From Pyrocephalus nanus (taxonomy: Eukaryota; Chordata; Aves; Passeriformes; Tyrannidae), in contig CM076270.1 of assembly GCA_038380795.1 (NCBI GenBank), forward strand, positions 20,166,001 to 20,230,000: DNA of 64,000 nucleotides, in the 5' to 3' direction. Both the position numbers and the translations under genes were made by a program. Shown one piece after another: positions 49,146 to 62,424 of the stretch. The notes below the pieces were generated by a model. That model saw nothing but the letters and a program-made list of their open reading frames with translations. It searched no databases and was not told the DNA's origin. Every line of letters begins with the position of its first letter. The stretch's first letter is position 1.

Positions 49146-50444
49146 ATTTTGGGGTTTGAGGAGGCCTGACATTAAGCATTTGAGTGAATTCATTACAAAA
49201 TAATTGCTTTCCTTTTAATGAATGTTTGCAATGCAGGGGCCTGAGAAACTGCTCCCTTTACAAGGATAACATTTTTGATCTACTGAGAAGACATTTTCCC
49301 AAATTTATTTTAAGAAAGAAATTTTGTGCTATGCATAGTCTGGGCACAGATACCCTTGTCTTTACAAAGAAATCTAAATGAGGCCAGAATCTGGAATGCA
49401 CTAATATTTCTGTGATTGTCAACTGTAGCTGCTGTAACAAATGTGAGGTTACAATTAGGTCGTGAAAGCTCTCAGAACCCTCAGAGCTGAGTCATGTAAA
49501 CTCCCAGAACAAAGCCTTTAACCTGCTGAACAGCATGAGGAGGTGCCATATTAAGTGACCTTGTCTGAAGGGTGCTGAGGTACACTGAGGAGAAATGCTG
49601 TCAGAAATACACATGGCAGAGCTGGTTACATGATCTCTTAAATGCTCTGGAAAGCCTGAAGTGCTATATTTCATTTATGTTTTTTGTCACTGTCCTGCTA
49701 TAAAAACTGCTGTGTTAAAACTTTAACTTGGAAGTAAGGGAAAGAGCTGTTTTGTTCTGAAGGAGAAGACTTAATTAATTTTGGTATTAACATCTCTTAC
49801 TATGAAATGTTAATTCTAGTGTGAAGTACTTTAAGAATCCTACACTGTAACAAAAAAAAAAAAAAAAAGTGAAATTAATTGTAAAAGACCAAATTCAATC
49901 AGTTGAATTTCAGTAACCAGTTACATTTCGTAACTTGAAGGATTGGGGCACAGACTGACGTAGATCTAGTAAAGATTCAAATGGGAGAGTTGATGGAATG
50001 AAGCATTCCAATGAACAAATGAAACCACTTTTAACTGAATGGTAAGGAAAAGAACTGGCTTTGAGTTAATACTATCAGGTCACACAATGAACAAATAAAT
50101 AGAACACTTTCAGAAGGAAAGCTGAAAGTTACTCATGTTGAAGTATTAAAAGGAAGCTGCACTGAGATGTGGGCAGTCTGCAAAACTATATCCTTCTCCT
50201 TCATCTTTTCCAATACCTTTCCATGACTGCTGTTGGCAGAAGTCCTCCATCAAAACCAGGTAGGAGCTGTTTTGTGCATCACAACCCTAATCAGTAATCA
50301 CTGTAATCTCTTGTGTTGGAAACAGCAATTATGAGAGGAATCTGTTCTTTATTTTGCCTTCTTCAGACAACTGAGATCAAGGAGCTGAAGTCAGCTACAT
50401 GGTAGAAAACTGTTCTCCCTAATATCCAGTGAATAGGATGCATG
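49146..50444. other. unassigned non-coding sequence
   Basis: It contains an A17 run (about 49852-49868). No exon or repeat family was recognised. Confidence 0.4.
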
Positions 50445-50690
50445 GGAATGGTGCAAAGCTGCACCAGGGGTAGTTTAGACTGGGTGTTAAGAGGCATTTC
50501 TTTACTGACAGGGTGGTCAAACACTGGAACAGGCTTTCTGGACGGGTGGTTGATTGCCTCAAGCCTATCAGTGTTTAGGAGGTATTTGGACACTGCTCCC
50601 AGTAACATGCTCTATCTTGGTCAGCCCCAAACTGGTCAGGCAGCTGGACAGATGATCCTTGTAGGTCCCTTCCAACTGAAATAGTGTATT
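50445..50690 (+). mobile_element. CR1: CR1 LINE 3' end fragment
   Basis: Blocks in CR1 order: 'ggtgcaaagctgcaccaggg', 'tagtttagactgggtgttaa', 'gaggcatttctttactgaca', 'gtggtcaaacactggaacag', 'gcctcaagcctatcagtgtt', 'aggaggtatttggacactgc', 'actggtcaggcagctggaca' and 'gtaggtcccttccaactgaa'. It is 5'-truncated and has lost its terminal repeats. It belongs to a different CR1 subfamily from the copy at 19605, because it has the 'aacatgct...ggtcagcccc' block. Confidence 0.85.
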
Positions 50691-51420
50691 CAAAACAGTG
50701 ACTGTGGCTAAACCAGAAAGATGTAGTGTTCTCTGTAACTTCTTCACTCCTTAAAAAGCTTCTGGGTGGGCTTCATAGAGCAGCCTGTGGGTATCCTCTG
50801 GATGAATGAGGAATTTCTTAGCATTAATGCTACCTGTGAGTGTGCTACTGGTGAAATGTTCCCCCATCACCCCTGCAAAAATCTGCTGCTCCATGAAGTG
50901 TTTTCGGAATTGCAGGTGTTTATTTCCTGCCATTTGGTCAGAATGCCTCAGGGTAGTGTTGAGCTGTGGGCCACTATTACTGCTCTCCCTGAGGAGCTCC
51001 TCAGAGCTGGCCACAAATGCTGTGTCAGGAAGGACTTCCTCTGTCCAAGCAGAACACTCAGGTTGCATCCAAAAATCCAGAAGACTACAGGGGTGTGGAA
51101 CAGCTGAAAAATCTTACTAAATCTATTTGAACGGTGTTACTGTTTTATCCACAGATGTATCTGTACTTCTATAATGTCTTGTCTGTACACTGGTGTTGCT
51201 GGTGGTCAGGTTGCTGGTCCTGATTAAGAAGCATCTCTTTGTGCTAAATTTGTAAGATTTGCAAATGGTTAGAGGGAATGTCTTTGGAAAATGTACAGTC
51301 TTGCGTTTCACGAATTATAGACTACACATGGTGGCAACTGGCAGTAGATTCAGACCTTTAATAAATCCAAGCCACAAAAAAAGTTGCAATTAATAGGAAT
51401 TGCTCTCATGAGATACCATT
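50691..51420. other. unassigned block with open frames on both strands
   Basis: Frames of 105 codons (minus, 50751-51068), 113 codons (plus, 50766-51107) and 104 codons (plus, 50806-51120) overlap directly behind the CR1 end. I recognise none of the three translations. Low stop density on both strands is what a GC-richer old insertion or chance would give. No splice sites fit. Confidence 0.3.
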
Positions 51421-51457
51421 ACAGTGCTTCCTTCAAAATACAGTGCTTCCTTCAAAA
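51421..51457 (+). repeat. 19-bp tandem duplication
   Basis: 'acagtgcttccttcaaaa' is present twice head to tail, followed by a partial third copy. The two copies are almost identical. Confidence 0.9.
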
Positions 51458-54400
51458 CACTGTGCTACCCCCAACATGATAAGTCAGGCATTTACTGCAC
51501 TTTGATCGAAACTGTTCCCAAGTGGGTTCAACACAGAGTTCCAGCTAATTGTGAAGGTGTTAAGCCTAATTCTCCTCTGACTATGTCAGAATAAAACCCA
51601 GGAGTAACTCCACCTAAAGTAAAGGGATTACACAGGTAAAAATTGTCGTGAAGGAAGAGGAAATGAAAGTAAAATATTGACATAAATATACATTTTCCGG
51701 GATAGCACTCAGAGTGCAACTAAACAAGAAACCACTGCCTTGGGATATCCAGCCACATCAGGAGCTGTGATTGACTGGCTCTGGCTGACTCATATGCTGT
51801 TGGGAAGAGAGAAATGCTAAAAACCCTTACACTGAAAAATTAAAAGCAAACAAGAAGGCTTAGACATATGTGTTATATCTAAATGTAGTTAAAAAATGGG
51901 CTGTATTTTCTCAATTAAGCCAAAACTAAACAGTTTGTGTGACACTACTTTCAGAAAGGAAAAATACCATTTCTGCTGGGCACAATAAAATTTAGATGAA
52001 TGAAAGGATTGATTTAAGTGATCCTTTGTCTTACATATGTGCATAAATTAAGGCATGATGAAATCTTTTGGTAATTCCTTCTAGCCATGAAAATGTTTTT
52101 CTGGGTTTCTTTTTGGAGGGAGATCAGAAAACAGTTATTTCACAGGAATAAGGATTTCATATTGGACCACACAGTAAACCGGGAGTTACATAAAAACAAA
52201 TACAACATTTAGCCCATTTCGTATTTCCATGTAAAGACATCAGACTTTTGTTTGTCCTGCAGATGTGGAAGATGTCCCTTGGACATTTTGCTGATGTTGA
52301 AATGCATTGAGCCTTGTCCAATGGACACCAAGCAGTTTTTGTGCTGAGCATTCTGCACAAACCTTTGCAGTGACCTGGTCACATTTTAGAAGTAAAAAGA
52401 GCGATAAGCAGAGACATTTTACCCCCATCTTTTGTGGTTTTGTGCAGATGGTGTCTTGCTATGGATACTATGTTCTGGCTTCCTTAGTGCTTTAAAAATC
52501 TATTGTATGCAAGAAGGACTTCATAGGGCTACCATTTAAGTTCATTTGCTGCTGGGGGGAAAGGAGGAGTTGTATCTGTGCACTGGCTAAAGTGACTTCA
52601 TTCATTTAGTGGATTTTTTTCCTTTTTTTTTCCCCTCTTTTTTCTCCCCCCAAAAAATGACAGAGGAGACCTCTGTGGCCTCTTAACTGTCAAAGCAAGA
52701 ATTTCGAATCATAATTCCTGTTGGTTTGGATATACAAGCCAAACTAAAAAAGAGATCAGTGATTTTGAATCCCAGACCGGAGGAGCAAAAATAAATAGTG
52801 TTGATAAACACAATTCCATATCTGCATCCTATGGTTTTGTACAATATGTGAAAATGTAGGATTGGCCATGATTTTTTTTCAGGTCCTATAGTCTCATACT
52901 GCCAATAAAAATAATCAAAACTAACTAAATAAAAACCCTGTTAGTTTTAGTCTTTTTGTAAATATAATTTGTGATGTGAAAACTTAGCCTAGTTCCTCTT
53001 TTTTTTTCCTCCTTCATTCTGTAAGGGAAAATTAAAGGCTCAAGTATTCTCTAACCTTCATGATTTGCAAAGATTACTGACATGAAGGTGACACTTTCAG
53101 TTGAGGATGAAATGTGCTCAGGAGAAACAGAGGGTTGGAATTATAGATATGGAAGATCATGGGAGATGGGAATGTTCTGTGCACTAAAGGTGGTGTTTCT
53201 ATTGAGTCTGTAATTTCTAGTAATAAATATTTAGCAATTTTTAAGCATCAGGTGTTGGTGGCTGTTTGAGATATTTCATCAGTCGCCTCCTGTGTCAAAT
53301 TGTCACATTTGTTCTTCTGGTGCTTTTTGACAGAGTTCTGTGAGGCCACTGAATGATTCTGTAATCCTTGCCTGCTCTATTAGAAATCAGAGAATAATCC
53401 TCTGCAAATAGTAGTTCCTTAAATGGAGAAGGCATCTTTTACTTATTTTTCAAGGAAGAGATATGAACTTAAGTGGAAAAGTAAACCCTATTATGAGTGT
53501 TTGAAGTGCAGGGCTTGAAAAGGGGAAATTAATGTAAATGCTTCAGTCAGGGACGTTGTAGAAGTGATGCAGATGTGGTGTACTCCAACAGTGCTCACCA
53601 CACATAATTCAGCAGTGTCTGACACAACTTCCTTTTCCATGAATCACTTGGAGCCTTAGTTTTGTCTGGTTTAGTCATTATTCACCCAACAGTTCTCGCT
53701 CAGTGGTTCTCTTCACACAGTCAGGAGCTCAGCTGTGAGCTCTATGTTTGCCATGTCTGAGGTTTGAGCTCTTTTGATTGCACACCCCACACAGACAGTG
53801 AAAAGCTCCCTCTGGGCAACATCATGGGAGTGTTTCAAGAGCCGTGGCTGGGGCAGAATTCTTACTTTTACAAACACCAAGTGAAGATATTTGCAGGTAT
53901 TGTCCAGTATTGATTAATCTTTATAATTCTGTTGTTGCTGGGAAACCTTCTTTACTGCAAGGGCCAAGAATGTGAATAAACAAGTATGATCAAAATGGGA
54001 ATAAATACATTGGAAAAGTTGCTTCAGCACTGGCCAGGATTTCATAGGTAGAAAATCTTGTATAAAAAAGCTGACATATTTTCTGTGACTGGTTACACCA
54101 ATACCCCCTATAATTTTAACAAGCTGGAGCTCTTTACCAGATTCTTAAATGATTTTTCCTTGATTTAACCAGCAGTAGAACTCCTGGGTTTTGGGTTTTG
54201 TTTCACAGGAGCTGTACCCAAATCCAGGAGTGACAGATTATTTCCTTACCTGAGTCCTTGGAGAAATTTGTCTGTGTGAGCTCCAGGTTCAGATTTCTCC
54301 TCCCTTTATGGTGGAAAGACAATGACTTTGGAATCTTTTATCTTGTCAGTGAGATCAGAGTCATATTAATGTCTTAATCCCATTTTCAGAGTTAATTTGT

Positions 54401-57075
54401 TAATTTCCTTAAAAATTCTTCAGAAGCGGTATTTTTTTGTTTCTGAATTATTTTTGCCTTTATTGTTTTTTGGTGTTTTTTTCCAAGTTAGTTGAAACAC
54501 TTTAATCTTTTGATTTCAACAAGCACAAAATAAAATTAACTATATCTCTGCATTTATTTCTGCTGCTGCACTTGTTCCATGTTCTGCTCTCTCTGACCTG
54601 AGCTGAATAACCAGTTCCTTGAGCGGGAGTTTTTCTGATAGATCTCCAGCATCCACTCTGCCTAGCTAGTCTACAGCGTGAGTATGTGCCTGAATTGCCA
54701 AACACACATAAATCATGTCTTAAGGTCATCTTTATTACTTGCTTCTGCTTCCTTAGGAAGTGCATCATCAATCAGTGTTTGCCAGCTCCTGTCCCTGTCA
54801 TCCTCGTGCCGGGCTCGTGTGGCTGCTGTTAATGCTGCAGGCAGAGAACGAGGGGCCCTGGGTTTAGAAAGGCAAAGGGTAAAGCCATGAAGGAGAACTG
54901 GTGCAGATTCTGCTGATGGAGTGGAAAGAAACTTAAGTGAGTAGCGGGAGTGTTGTCAGATCAATGATGTCCTTGCAGTTTTTCCACTCTCTCTCTGCTA
55001 AAGATATTGCACTTGAAATCAGCCTGAGGCAAAGTGACAGTGGTGCTGAGGAAGCAGCTGTGCTAATGGGCATCGTACATGGCTGGGCTTTGGGCCTGGC
55101 TTGTTGTGTGTTAGCAGCTGACTCTATATTTCCTAAATTCTGTGCAGCTCCTGATAGAGCAGAGCACTGGTTTGCTCCTGGAAGGGCTGTTTTAACACTG
55201 GACTTGCATATGAATGTTACGTGTACAGTTATTAAATCACCCAAAGGTCAATGAGAAATCAGGTTCCTTTTTCCTTCTGGGTCTGGACAACTGGGGGCTT
55301 CCCCAATTCTTTCCATCCTTTCTATCTTCCCTATTTTTTCTGTAAAGGTGCCCAGCAGTATGGGCCTGTCTCCCAGAGTGCAGAACACAGGTAGGAGTGG
55401 TGTCGTTCTCTCAAGGATCACTCTCCATTGACCCAAAAGGAACGTGTTCTTTGAAACGTGGAAAAGGTTGTTTGCCTTTTCAAAAATGTTCTTGTGTGGA
55501 TAGAATTGCACAGCTTTCCTCTCAGTCTGCTCTTGTATCACCTCGGGCTATATTCTGTCAGATATTAGTAAGCCTAGAGACATTTGGGCTCAGTCAGTGT
55601 TATGATAAGACAAAATTCATATGGGAAGAAATAGAGGTGATTTTGGGGGGTTTCTCTGAATCAGTTCTTGTTCACTCCTCCTTACACTGATGCTAACTAT
55701 CACTTTGCTGTTAATCTTTTAATAAGGCATGAAATCACTATGGAACGTTGTAACAGTTTTCAATTATTATTTTCTTTAATTTCCAATTAATTTATTTGCT
55801 CTCATCCCTGTTTTCTGAGCATTTACCATGATTTGTCTGCTAAACTCTGATAGCATTTGTTTTTGCAGAGCATGAAATATTAATATTACATTTTTACTGC
55901 ATGAATACTTGTGGAAATTCAGAATAATTAACTTTGGCTTGGAAGAAGCACCAAAAAACTTGGAAAAATCTTCTAAATCTTATCAAACTTGGCTGAGATT
56001 CTTGCTCCAAATTGAATTCCTAGACTGTGGAAAAATCTTGTTATTAAATTGAAAAACTATGTAGTGAAATCTTGAGAAGAAGCTTCTCTGAGATCTTTCT
56101 TTTAGGTCTTGTTCCCAGTTTAGGGATATATATAGTCTTTTCAAGATATTTTGTTGCTTGGCTTCCTGATCCTTGCCAGAGCCCAGAAATGCATGAAAAT
56201 GAATAAAAGAAAGAAACGGTTTTAATTGGACAAATTACAGTTTGCAACTTTGATTTAAAGCTTGGGAAAACAGTTCATTTTTATTTCCAGAGTTTCCCTT
56301 CTCTGTTTTGTGGCGTCTCCTCGTTTTTAAAAAGTTTATTTACAGAGTGTTTTTTTTAAAAAAAATCATAGATAACCGAGTGATGTTGATTCAGTTGCCA
56401 CATATTTTGATAGATGAATTCCCTAAAGTTCATCAAAATGATTGGGGCCATCTTTAAGTGTCAAAAAGAGTACTTGCAGAGGTAGCATTTCCAGATGTAT
56501 TGAGAGTGATGACTAATGCTCATAAGATTGTTTGAATAATGACTTCTTGCTTCCTGACCCACTAACATCCACATTTTAGGCATGAAGAGAGATGTCTGAA
56601 GTCTCAATAAAGAGAGTCTTTTGGCTGACATTTCCCTCAAAGCTTATTCTACTTTGAGTGCACTTTTGTGACTGCATTCAACATGGAAAGAGAAACTGTG
56701 TAAGGTTTGATGTCACATCTTATTTAGTGTCAGTTCAGAAACAGAGACAGAATTCTGTACATCCAGAGGTTTTAGAGTTCCTACCAGTAATAAAACAACT
56801 AAAGTATAAGGAAATTGATACTTGGCAAGGATGTCAAACTGAAACAGAAAAGGTAAAAATCCATATTTTTGCATAAACTCTGCTGGGAAGTTAGTAGGAT
56901 CTTACTTGTTTCTTCAGTTGCCGTGAAGTATATCTTACTAACTGAGATGTGGTCATTTTGGGATCCATTAATTTTAGCCAATAAAAATTTGGCTCCAGAA
57001 AAGATGCAGAAAATACCTTGGAAAAAAATAGAAACTCCGAGCAAGCTCTTACCTTTTTCTTACATATTAGTTGTA
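51458..57075. other. unassigned non-coding sequence
   Basis: About 54770-55260 is GC-richer and includes some CpG. It has overlapping frames on both strands (54937-55254 plus, 54933-55244 minus) and a GTGAGT at about 54938. I cannot assemble a supported exon from these. T-runs occur near 52613-52640 and 56350-56367. Nothing else was assigned. Confidence 0.35.
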
Positions 57076-57117
57076 CATGCACAGGGAAGTTGAAATCATG
57101 CACAGGGAAGTTGAAAC
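57076..57117 (+). repeat. 21-bp tandem duplication
   Basis: Two copies of 'catgcacagggaagttgaaa' plus one base sit head to tail (57076-57096, 57097-57117) and differ only at the last base. Confidence 0.9.
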
Positions 57118-60100
57118 TAAGGAACATTTTGCTTTAATAGGGTGTAAATCTCAATTTAGCACTAAGATTAATTATTCTTTAAAAATTATACAATATGTGT
57201 TTTAAAATGTTTAAGGGAAATAGTTTAAAGCTATTAACTTGATTCAGTAATCCAGAATTAAGTATTACTGAAACTAAGTGCAGGATTCTGGATCTTTTGT
57301 TTTTCATTACATGGAGAGAGCAGAAAGGGACTTTCTTTTCTTATCAGACTCTATCACATTGGCAATTTGAACTCAGAGACAACACCTGAAAACATTATTC
57401 AGTGTTTTTTAACTCTGCTCAATTTTAACATCAGAATTCAAGAATGCTTACGTAGACAGATATGCTGGAAGGCCTCTCCATTCTGGCTGTCCTGTGTAAA
57501 ATGGAGAGTGCAGTTTATCCTAAAATGGTTTCAAAATTTTCTTATCTGTTCCACCCTTACAGTATAATTTTTCAAATAACTTTAATTAAAGCATATGCAC
57601 AATCTTTGTGAAGGAATATCAATGTAGTTTGAATGACTCCATTTCTTAACAGAATCATGTAAGAAGTATCTGTCCTTTTTAGAAATGAAAACTTATCTTT
57701 GAAATAGACTTAATTTTAGTTGTGTGGGTTTTTTTTTTGTTTATTTGTTTTTTTTGTTTGTTTGTTTTTAAGTAAATTATTTATTCCTAATTGATATTCT
57801 GGTCTCAGCACCTCGACAGGCAGCGCTGGAAGAAGGAAAGTATCCAGCTTAGAACTGTGTCCTGATTGCAATTTCAGTTTTAAACCTCCTCATTTTTTTT
57901 TTTTTAATCCCTTATCAAAATTGTTTAGTCTCTTTCCAGTTTCATTCCTGAGCCTGTAAGCACCCAAGCACCTGAGTATGGTCATCATACAACAGGCACT
58001 GCTGACTCAGATCAATGTGACTGCAGTGGGAGTGCTCAGAGATGAGAAAAGGGCCACATGTGTTCAACTGCTGGCAGATTGTAATTTATGGAGTCAGCAT
58101 TTACAGTGCACATTGTAGAAGGCACAGACAACACTCATGTGAAGTCCCTCAGGTTCCTGCAGGCAGTAGTGGTCGTGCAGTCAGAGAGGGCTGACTCCTG
58201 TGTCAGCCTTACAAAAGCACTTTCCATCTTCAGGCACTTTTCAAGACCTGGCACTCTTCAAGACCTCTCCTTTCTTGAAAGAGCTCCCTGTGCCAAAAAG
58301 AGCAGAGGAGTGTGAGGCTGAGTGAAGCCGTGGGACAGAGTGCATGTGTGTAACTGTGTCCAGAGGTGATGGACTGCAGATGTTCAGATCACGGCCCTGC
58401 TGCAGCCACCTTTGTTCCCCTGAACCAACCAGATGTTACATCCTTCTCTTTTTCTCTCATCCTACAACTTAATTTTCTCCCCTTGCCTAGTTCTGCACTT
58501 AGATGGGAATACTATGGTTTTGTGTTCTGTTTAACATTGATAATCTGAGAGTTGGGAATATTGTGATAGGGAGGATATTTTTTGAGCTTTCATTTGCTAC
58601 ACGTTGTGCAAAGGAAATCTCCCCTTTCCTCCCGTTCAGAGTAAGTGGAGAGAACTCCTTCAGCCAGCAGAAAGTGATAGAATCCATCATACACATGTTG
58701 CCAGGAAGGACTACATGTGCTAATACAGGAGAAACAACTCTGAATGAGAGAGCTGTATTTGTGAAACAAATGATGAAACCGGTAATCTAACCAATTATAA
58801 ATGAGATTAGTTGATTTGGAAGAAAACTAAGCAAGAGTCACATTTACCTTGCAACTAAAAGTTGTCCAAAGTCTTTAAGTTACTGTGCTTTAAAAGGGTG
58901 CTGCCAACAGGTTAGTCCAAACAAATCCTCTGCACATGTGCTTTTAGCCAACTCTCAATTGTGAAACAGGCCATTTAGATTAAATGATCATAAAATGTAC
59001 TCTTAAAAGTTCTTCTTTGCAAATGTTGGGAGTTAAGAGCCCATTTGTTTCACTGCTATGGCTTAACTATGGGTGGTGATTTGTTAAACCAGAGAGACTC
59101 AACCACTTTCAGTTTTCTCTGTATGCCCAAGTCTTCTGTGATGGTGTGGAAATAATAGCATGTGGAAACACAGAAAGACCAGAACTAAGTTTCTAGGTTT
59201 AGTTTGGAATTCTGATACACTTTGCAAGAAACTTAGACGAAAGTTGTGATCTGCAGCAGCCATTTTAGTGACATTGATTTTATGGATTGTGATTACAGAG
59301 TTACTGCATTTATCTTTCTTTATTCCATCCACACAAATTCTAAGCTATCTTCTGTCATCAATATTTGTTAGGAATGCATTTTACTGATTACACTGTGGAG
59401 GTGTTTACATTCTATGCATGCCACAAATTGCCCTGGACCTGTTCTGCTCATCATTTACTGCTGGTGCCTTTCTCACTATGTATCATGAAACCATTTATTC
59501 AGGCTGCCCTACACTTCATCTGTGCATCCTGATGACATCTATAGTTAACATTCTCTGATGCTGTTGGAAGGGTTTCCTCGGTGCTGGACTTGTCTCACTA
59601 AACCTGACAGAAAGCTCCTTGTTGCTTTTGCAGAGGAAGTTTCCTACTGGCTGCTGCTGCTCCCAGTGGGCTCAGAATCAGGTTCAGCAAAATGACTGAA
59701 ACTCCACAAACAGGAAAATATTTCTACATATCTGTGAGGGTAACAAAAATGGGCCCCAAGAGGCAATAAGGATGTTAATCTCTAGTTGTTTGTAAAGTAA
59801 TGTTTGTCAGGCATTTTTTTTTTTTAATCCAAAATTTCTGAATTATAGACCACTCATGTCAATTGGCAGAGATATCAGCAGTTCTACTGCACAGCAGTAA
59901 AAACAGCTCTTGGCCATTAACATTTTTGGTTGGTACATCTCAGTCCTTGACTGAGGAGACCACTTTGTCTAGGGCTGTGCAAACTCCTCACCATACTGGG
60001 CAGTGCTAGTCTAGTGGAAATATTTTTGGGGTTGAATCTTTATAATATTTTCTTAAAATTATTTCAGGTACCACTGGGACACAATGATTTAATAGTTCTC

Positions 60101-60319
60101 CTGGATGACAGTAGCAGTTCTGCATGTGCCTTTTCCCGTGATGTTTTCAGACTTAAAACATGTGTTTGATGCTCTTTTTTAGATGTGTATGTGATTTTCA
60201 TAAAAGTCAGTTGATTGTCTGAAGCATTCCTTCTTTTCTGAAATCAATTTTAAAGCACACAGTGGTACAGGAACATATTTTAAATCAGTGATTGAGTTCA
60301 CAAATGTTTTTCTCTTCAG
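57118..60319. other. unassigned non-coding sequence
   Basis: A T-rich tract lies at about 57730-57770. A strong acceptor-like TTGTTGCTTTTGCAG near 59620-59634 is followed by 21 open codons to a TGA, but no further support exists. No repeat family was recognised. Confidence 0.35.
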
Positions 60320-60382
60320 ATTTCAGAACATAACCGATTGCTCGAAAATACCTGCATCTTACATGAAGTGTGTTCTATCCCT
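60320..60382 (+). other. candidate short internal exon, 63 bases
   Basis: The acceptor TGTTTTTCTCTTCAG ends at 60319 and the donor is CCCT|GTGAGTAAAG. The 63 bases are open in phase 0 and encode 21 residues, so inclusion would be frame-neutral. The peptide is not recognised. Its phase does not fit the end of the candidate at 48982-49039, which weakens the idea of a single gene. Confidence 0.18.
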
Positions 60383-62424
60383 GTGAGTAAAGGCAATTTG
60401 GGTTTGTAAAGCCTCCCATGTACTTCATACATAAGTCTCACTAAATTACAGCTAATGCTTTTTTGGTTTTTGTTATCTTCTGGAGGGAAAAACTGAGATA
60501 AGGAAACATGGAGTTTTTATTTTTCCTCTTGCAGGGAAGACTTCCCACCATGCACAGCAGTGGTATTGCTGTCTGACTGATTCCAAAAGTTCATCAGAGT
60601 GGAGCAGGCTGTAAGAAGCAGAGAGATGAGGAGGATGATAATGTGCTTAGAGTGCTGACAGTTCAATTCAGAACTTGGATCCTCAGCTGAAGACACTTGG
60701 GCACTTCTTTCCCCCATTTTCAAAGCCCTGTAGTTGAAACCAGCTGGTGTGGGACCTGGTCAGCTATATTGGCACAGAACTCTTGGAGTTCTTCTCATGC
60801 TGACCCTGAGCTAATAAAACTCACCAGAAGTGCAGATAGCATTAGTTCAGGCCTAGTGACATTCCAGCATAGTTTCATTCCTTTGGAGTAGAGGTGGATT
60901 ATGCCAGCTGTGGCAGAGCTTGACCACACGTGCCCTGAGGTCAGGGAGAGAAAAATGTCCATTTCTGTTTGTGACTGGCCTGGCAAACCAGTCCACCTTG
61001 CATCTGTGTGAGAACCCAGCAAGAATTGGCTTAAAAAGTTAATTTAGTTTCCCATTTCCATTGTCCTTATAGGTGATGGGAAATGTACATATTTGTGGGT
61101 GAATGAGAAACAAAAAGGGATAAAAAATGAATATTTTCAGCTCTGTTTTTGATAATAGCTATGCAAGTTTAAAGAGAACAGCATCAGTTAAGAACCACTG
61201 TTATTACACTGAAGCTGCCTGGAAAGATTGTCGTAAACTCTGTCGAGAGGGTTCATATTTTCTTCAAAGTGAGATTCTCATTCCCCACGTCAAGGTTATC
61301 TTCGTGATAGCCTTTGAAAGAGTCAGACCACTTCCCAATGGATGGATGTTCACAAGTTTGACAGAATCTGCATTGATCCTACTCTTGCATGAAAATGGCT
61401 TTATCAAGCCCATAATTAGAAATGAAATAGTCTTAAATGGTTTCCACACAGCTTGACTTTCAAAGAGGTTCCAGTTTCACATAACTTCATATAAACAGAG
61501 AATCAGAAGATATAACCAGATACCACAGTTCCTGCTTACTAATTACCATAAAGCAGAGCCATCTGCTTTATACAAAGTCTAGGTCAGATAATCCTTCTAA
61601 ACTGTGACCTTTGGGGCTCCATGGAACTTGTTCTTGATTAAATAAAACCTTCTTAGGAAGTTATGGGGAAACTTCATGCAGGTTCAGTTTGAGCAGAGAA
61701 TGTCACTGATTGGTTTTCTGTATAATCTTAAGCAGACAGTTCTAAATCAGCCTATCTTTGGAACTTTTTTTTACCTTAACAGCATTAATCTTTCATAGGA
61801 ATTCAAGGTACAAGTGAATTATTTCAGTTTTTAAAGTGATTCCTCATAAAAGTTAAATTAGCTGACAAACGAATGATTTAGACATAAATTCCTGGCATTT
61901 AAAGTGAAGTGTCTCTATGTTTCATCTGCCTAAACCAAGCTGAGAACCTGGGCTGGGGATGTGATGAGCATCCTCCACTCTGTGCAGTGCCTGACCTTGT
62001 TTAGAGGGCATGTGCCACAGTGCAAGGGGTGGTAAACAGAGCAAAATAAAGGTAATTGCAGCTCAGCAAATACAGTAGAATGCTTGTAATTCCTCACAGC
62101 TATTTCATTATGAGCAAAACTCATATCAGGGATGCCTTCAAATGTGTGTCTTTTCCATCATGCACTTTATTTAAATATTTTATTCATTATATGAAAATAG
62201 TTTCTGTGATTAAATAATGGCTTCTTCTGCTCTAGTTTTCTTTTGGCATTGGTGACTATTATTTTTGGCTGTCTATCTTTGGCAAGCAATAGCCAATAAT
62301 TCACAGCCAGATTAAAAATAGAAGTACTATTGCCAAAGCAAATAGTACATTATTTTGCCATTACAAGTCTTCCAGTTGAGTATCACAACATATTTTGTAA
62401 CCACTAATGAATTTAGCCACTTAC
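60383..62424. other. unassigned non-coding sequence
   Basis: An open frame of 109 codons at 61127-61456 has no supporting signals. A stem of 8 bp around a 9-base loop lies at 62324-62348 (GTACTATT ... AATAGTAC). No repeat family was recognised. Confidence 0.35.

Noticed and set aside
59635..59700. Possible exon after a TTTTGCAG acceptor
   Set aside because: Only 21 open codons before a stop and no clear donor or poly(A) signal near it.
61127..61456. 109-codon open frame
   Set aside because: No motif, no splice support and AT-rich codon use.
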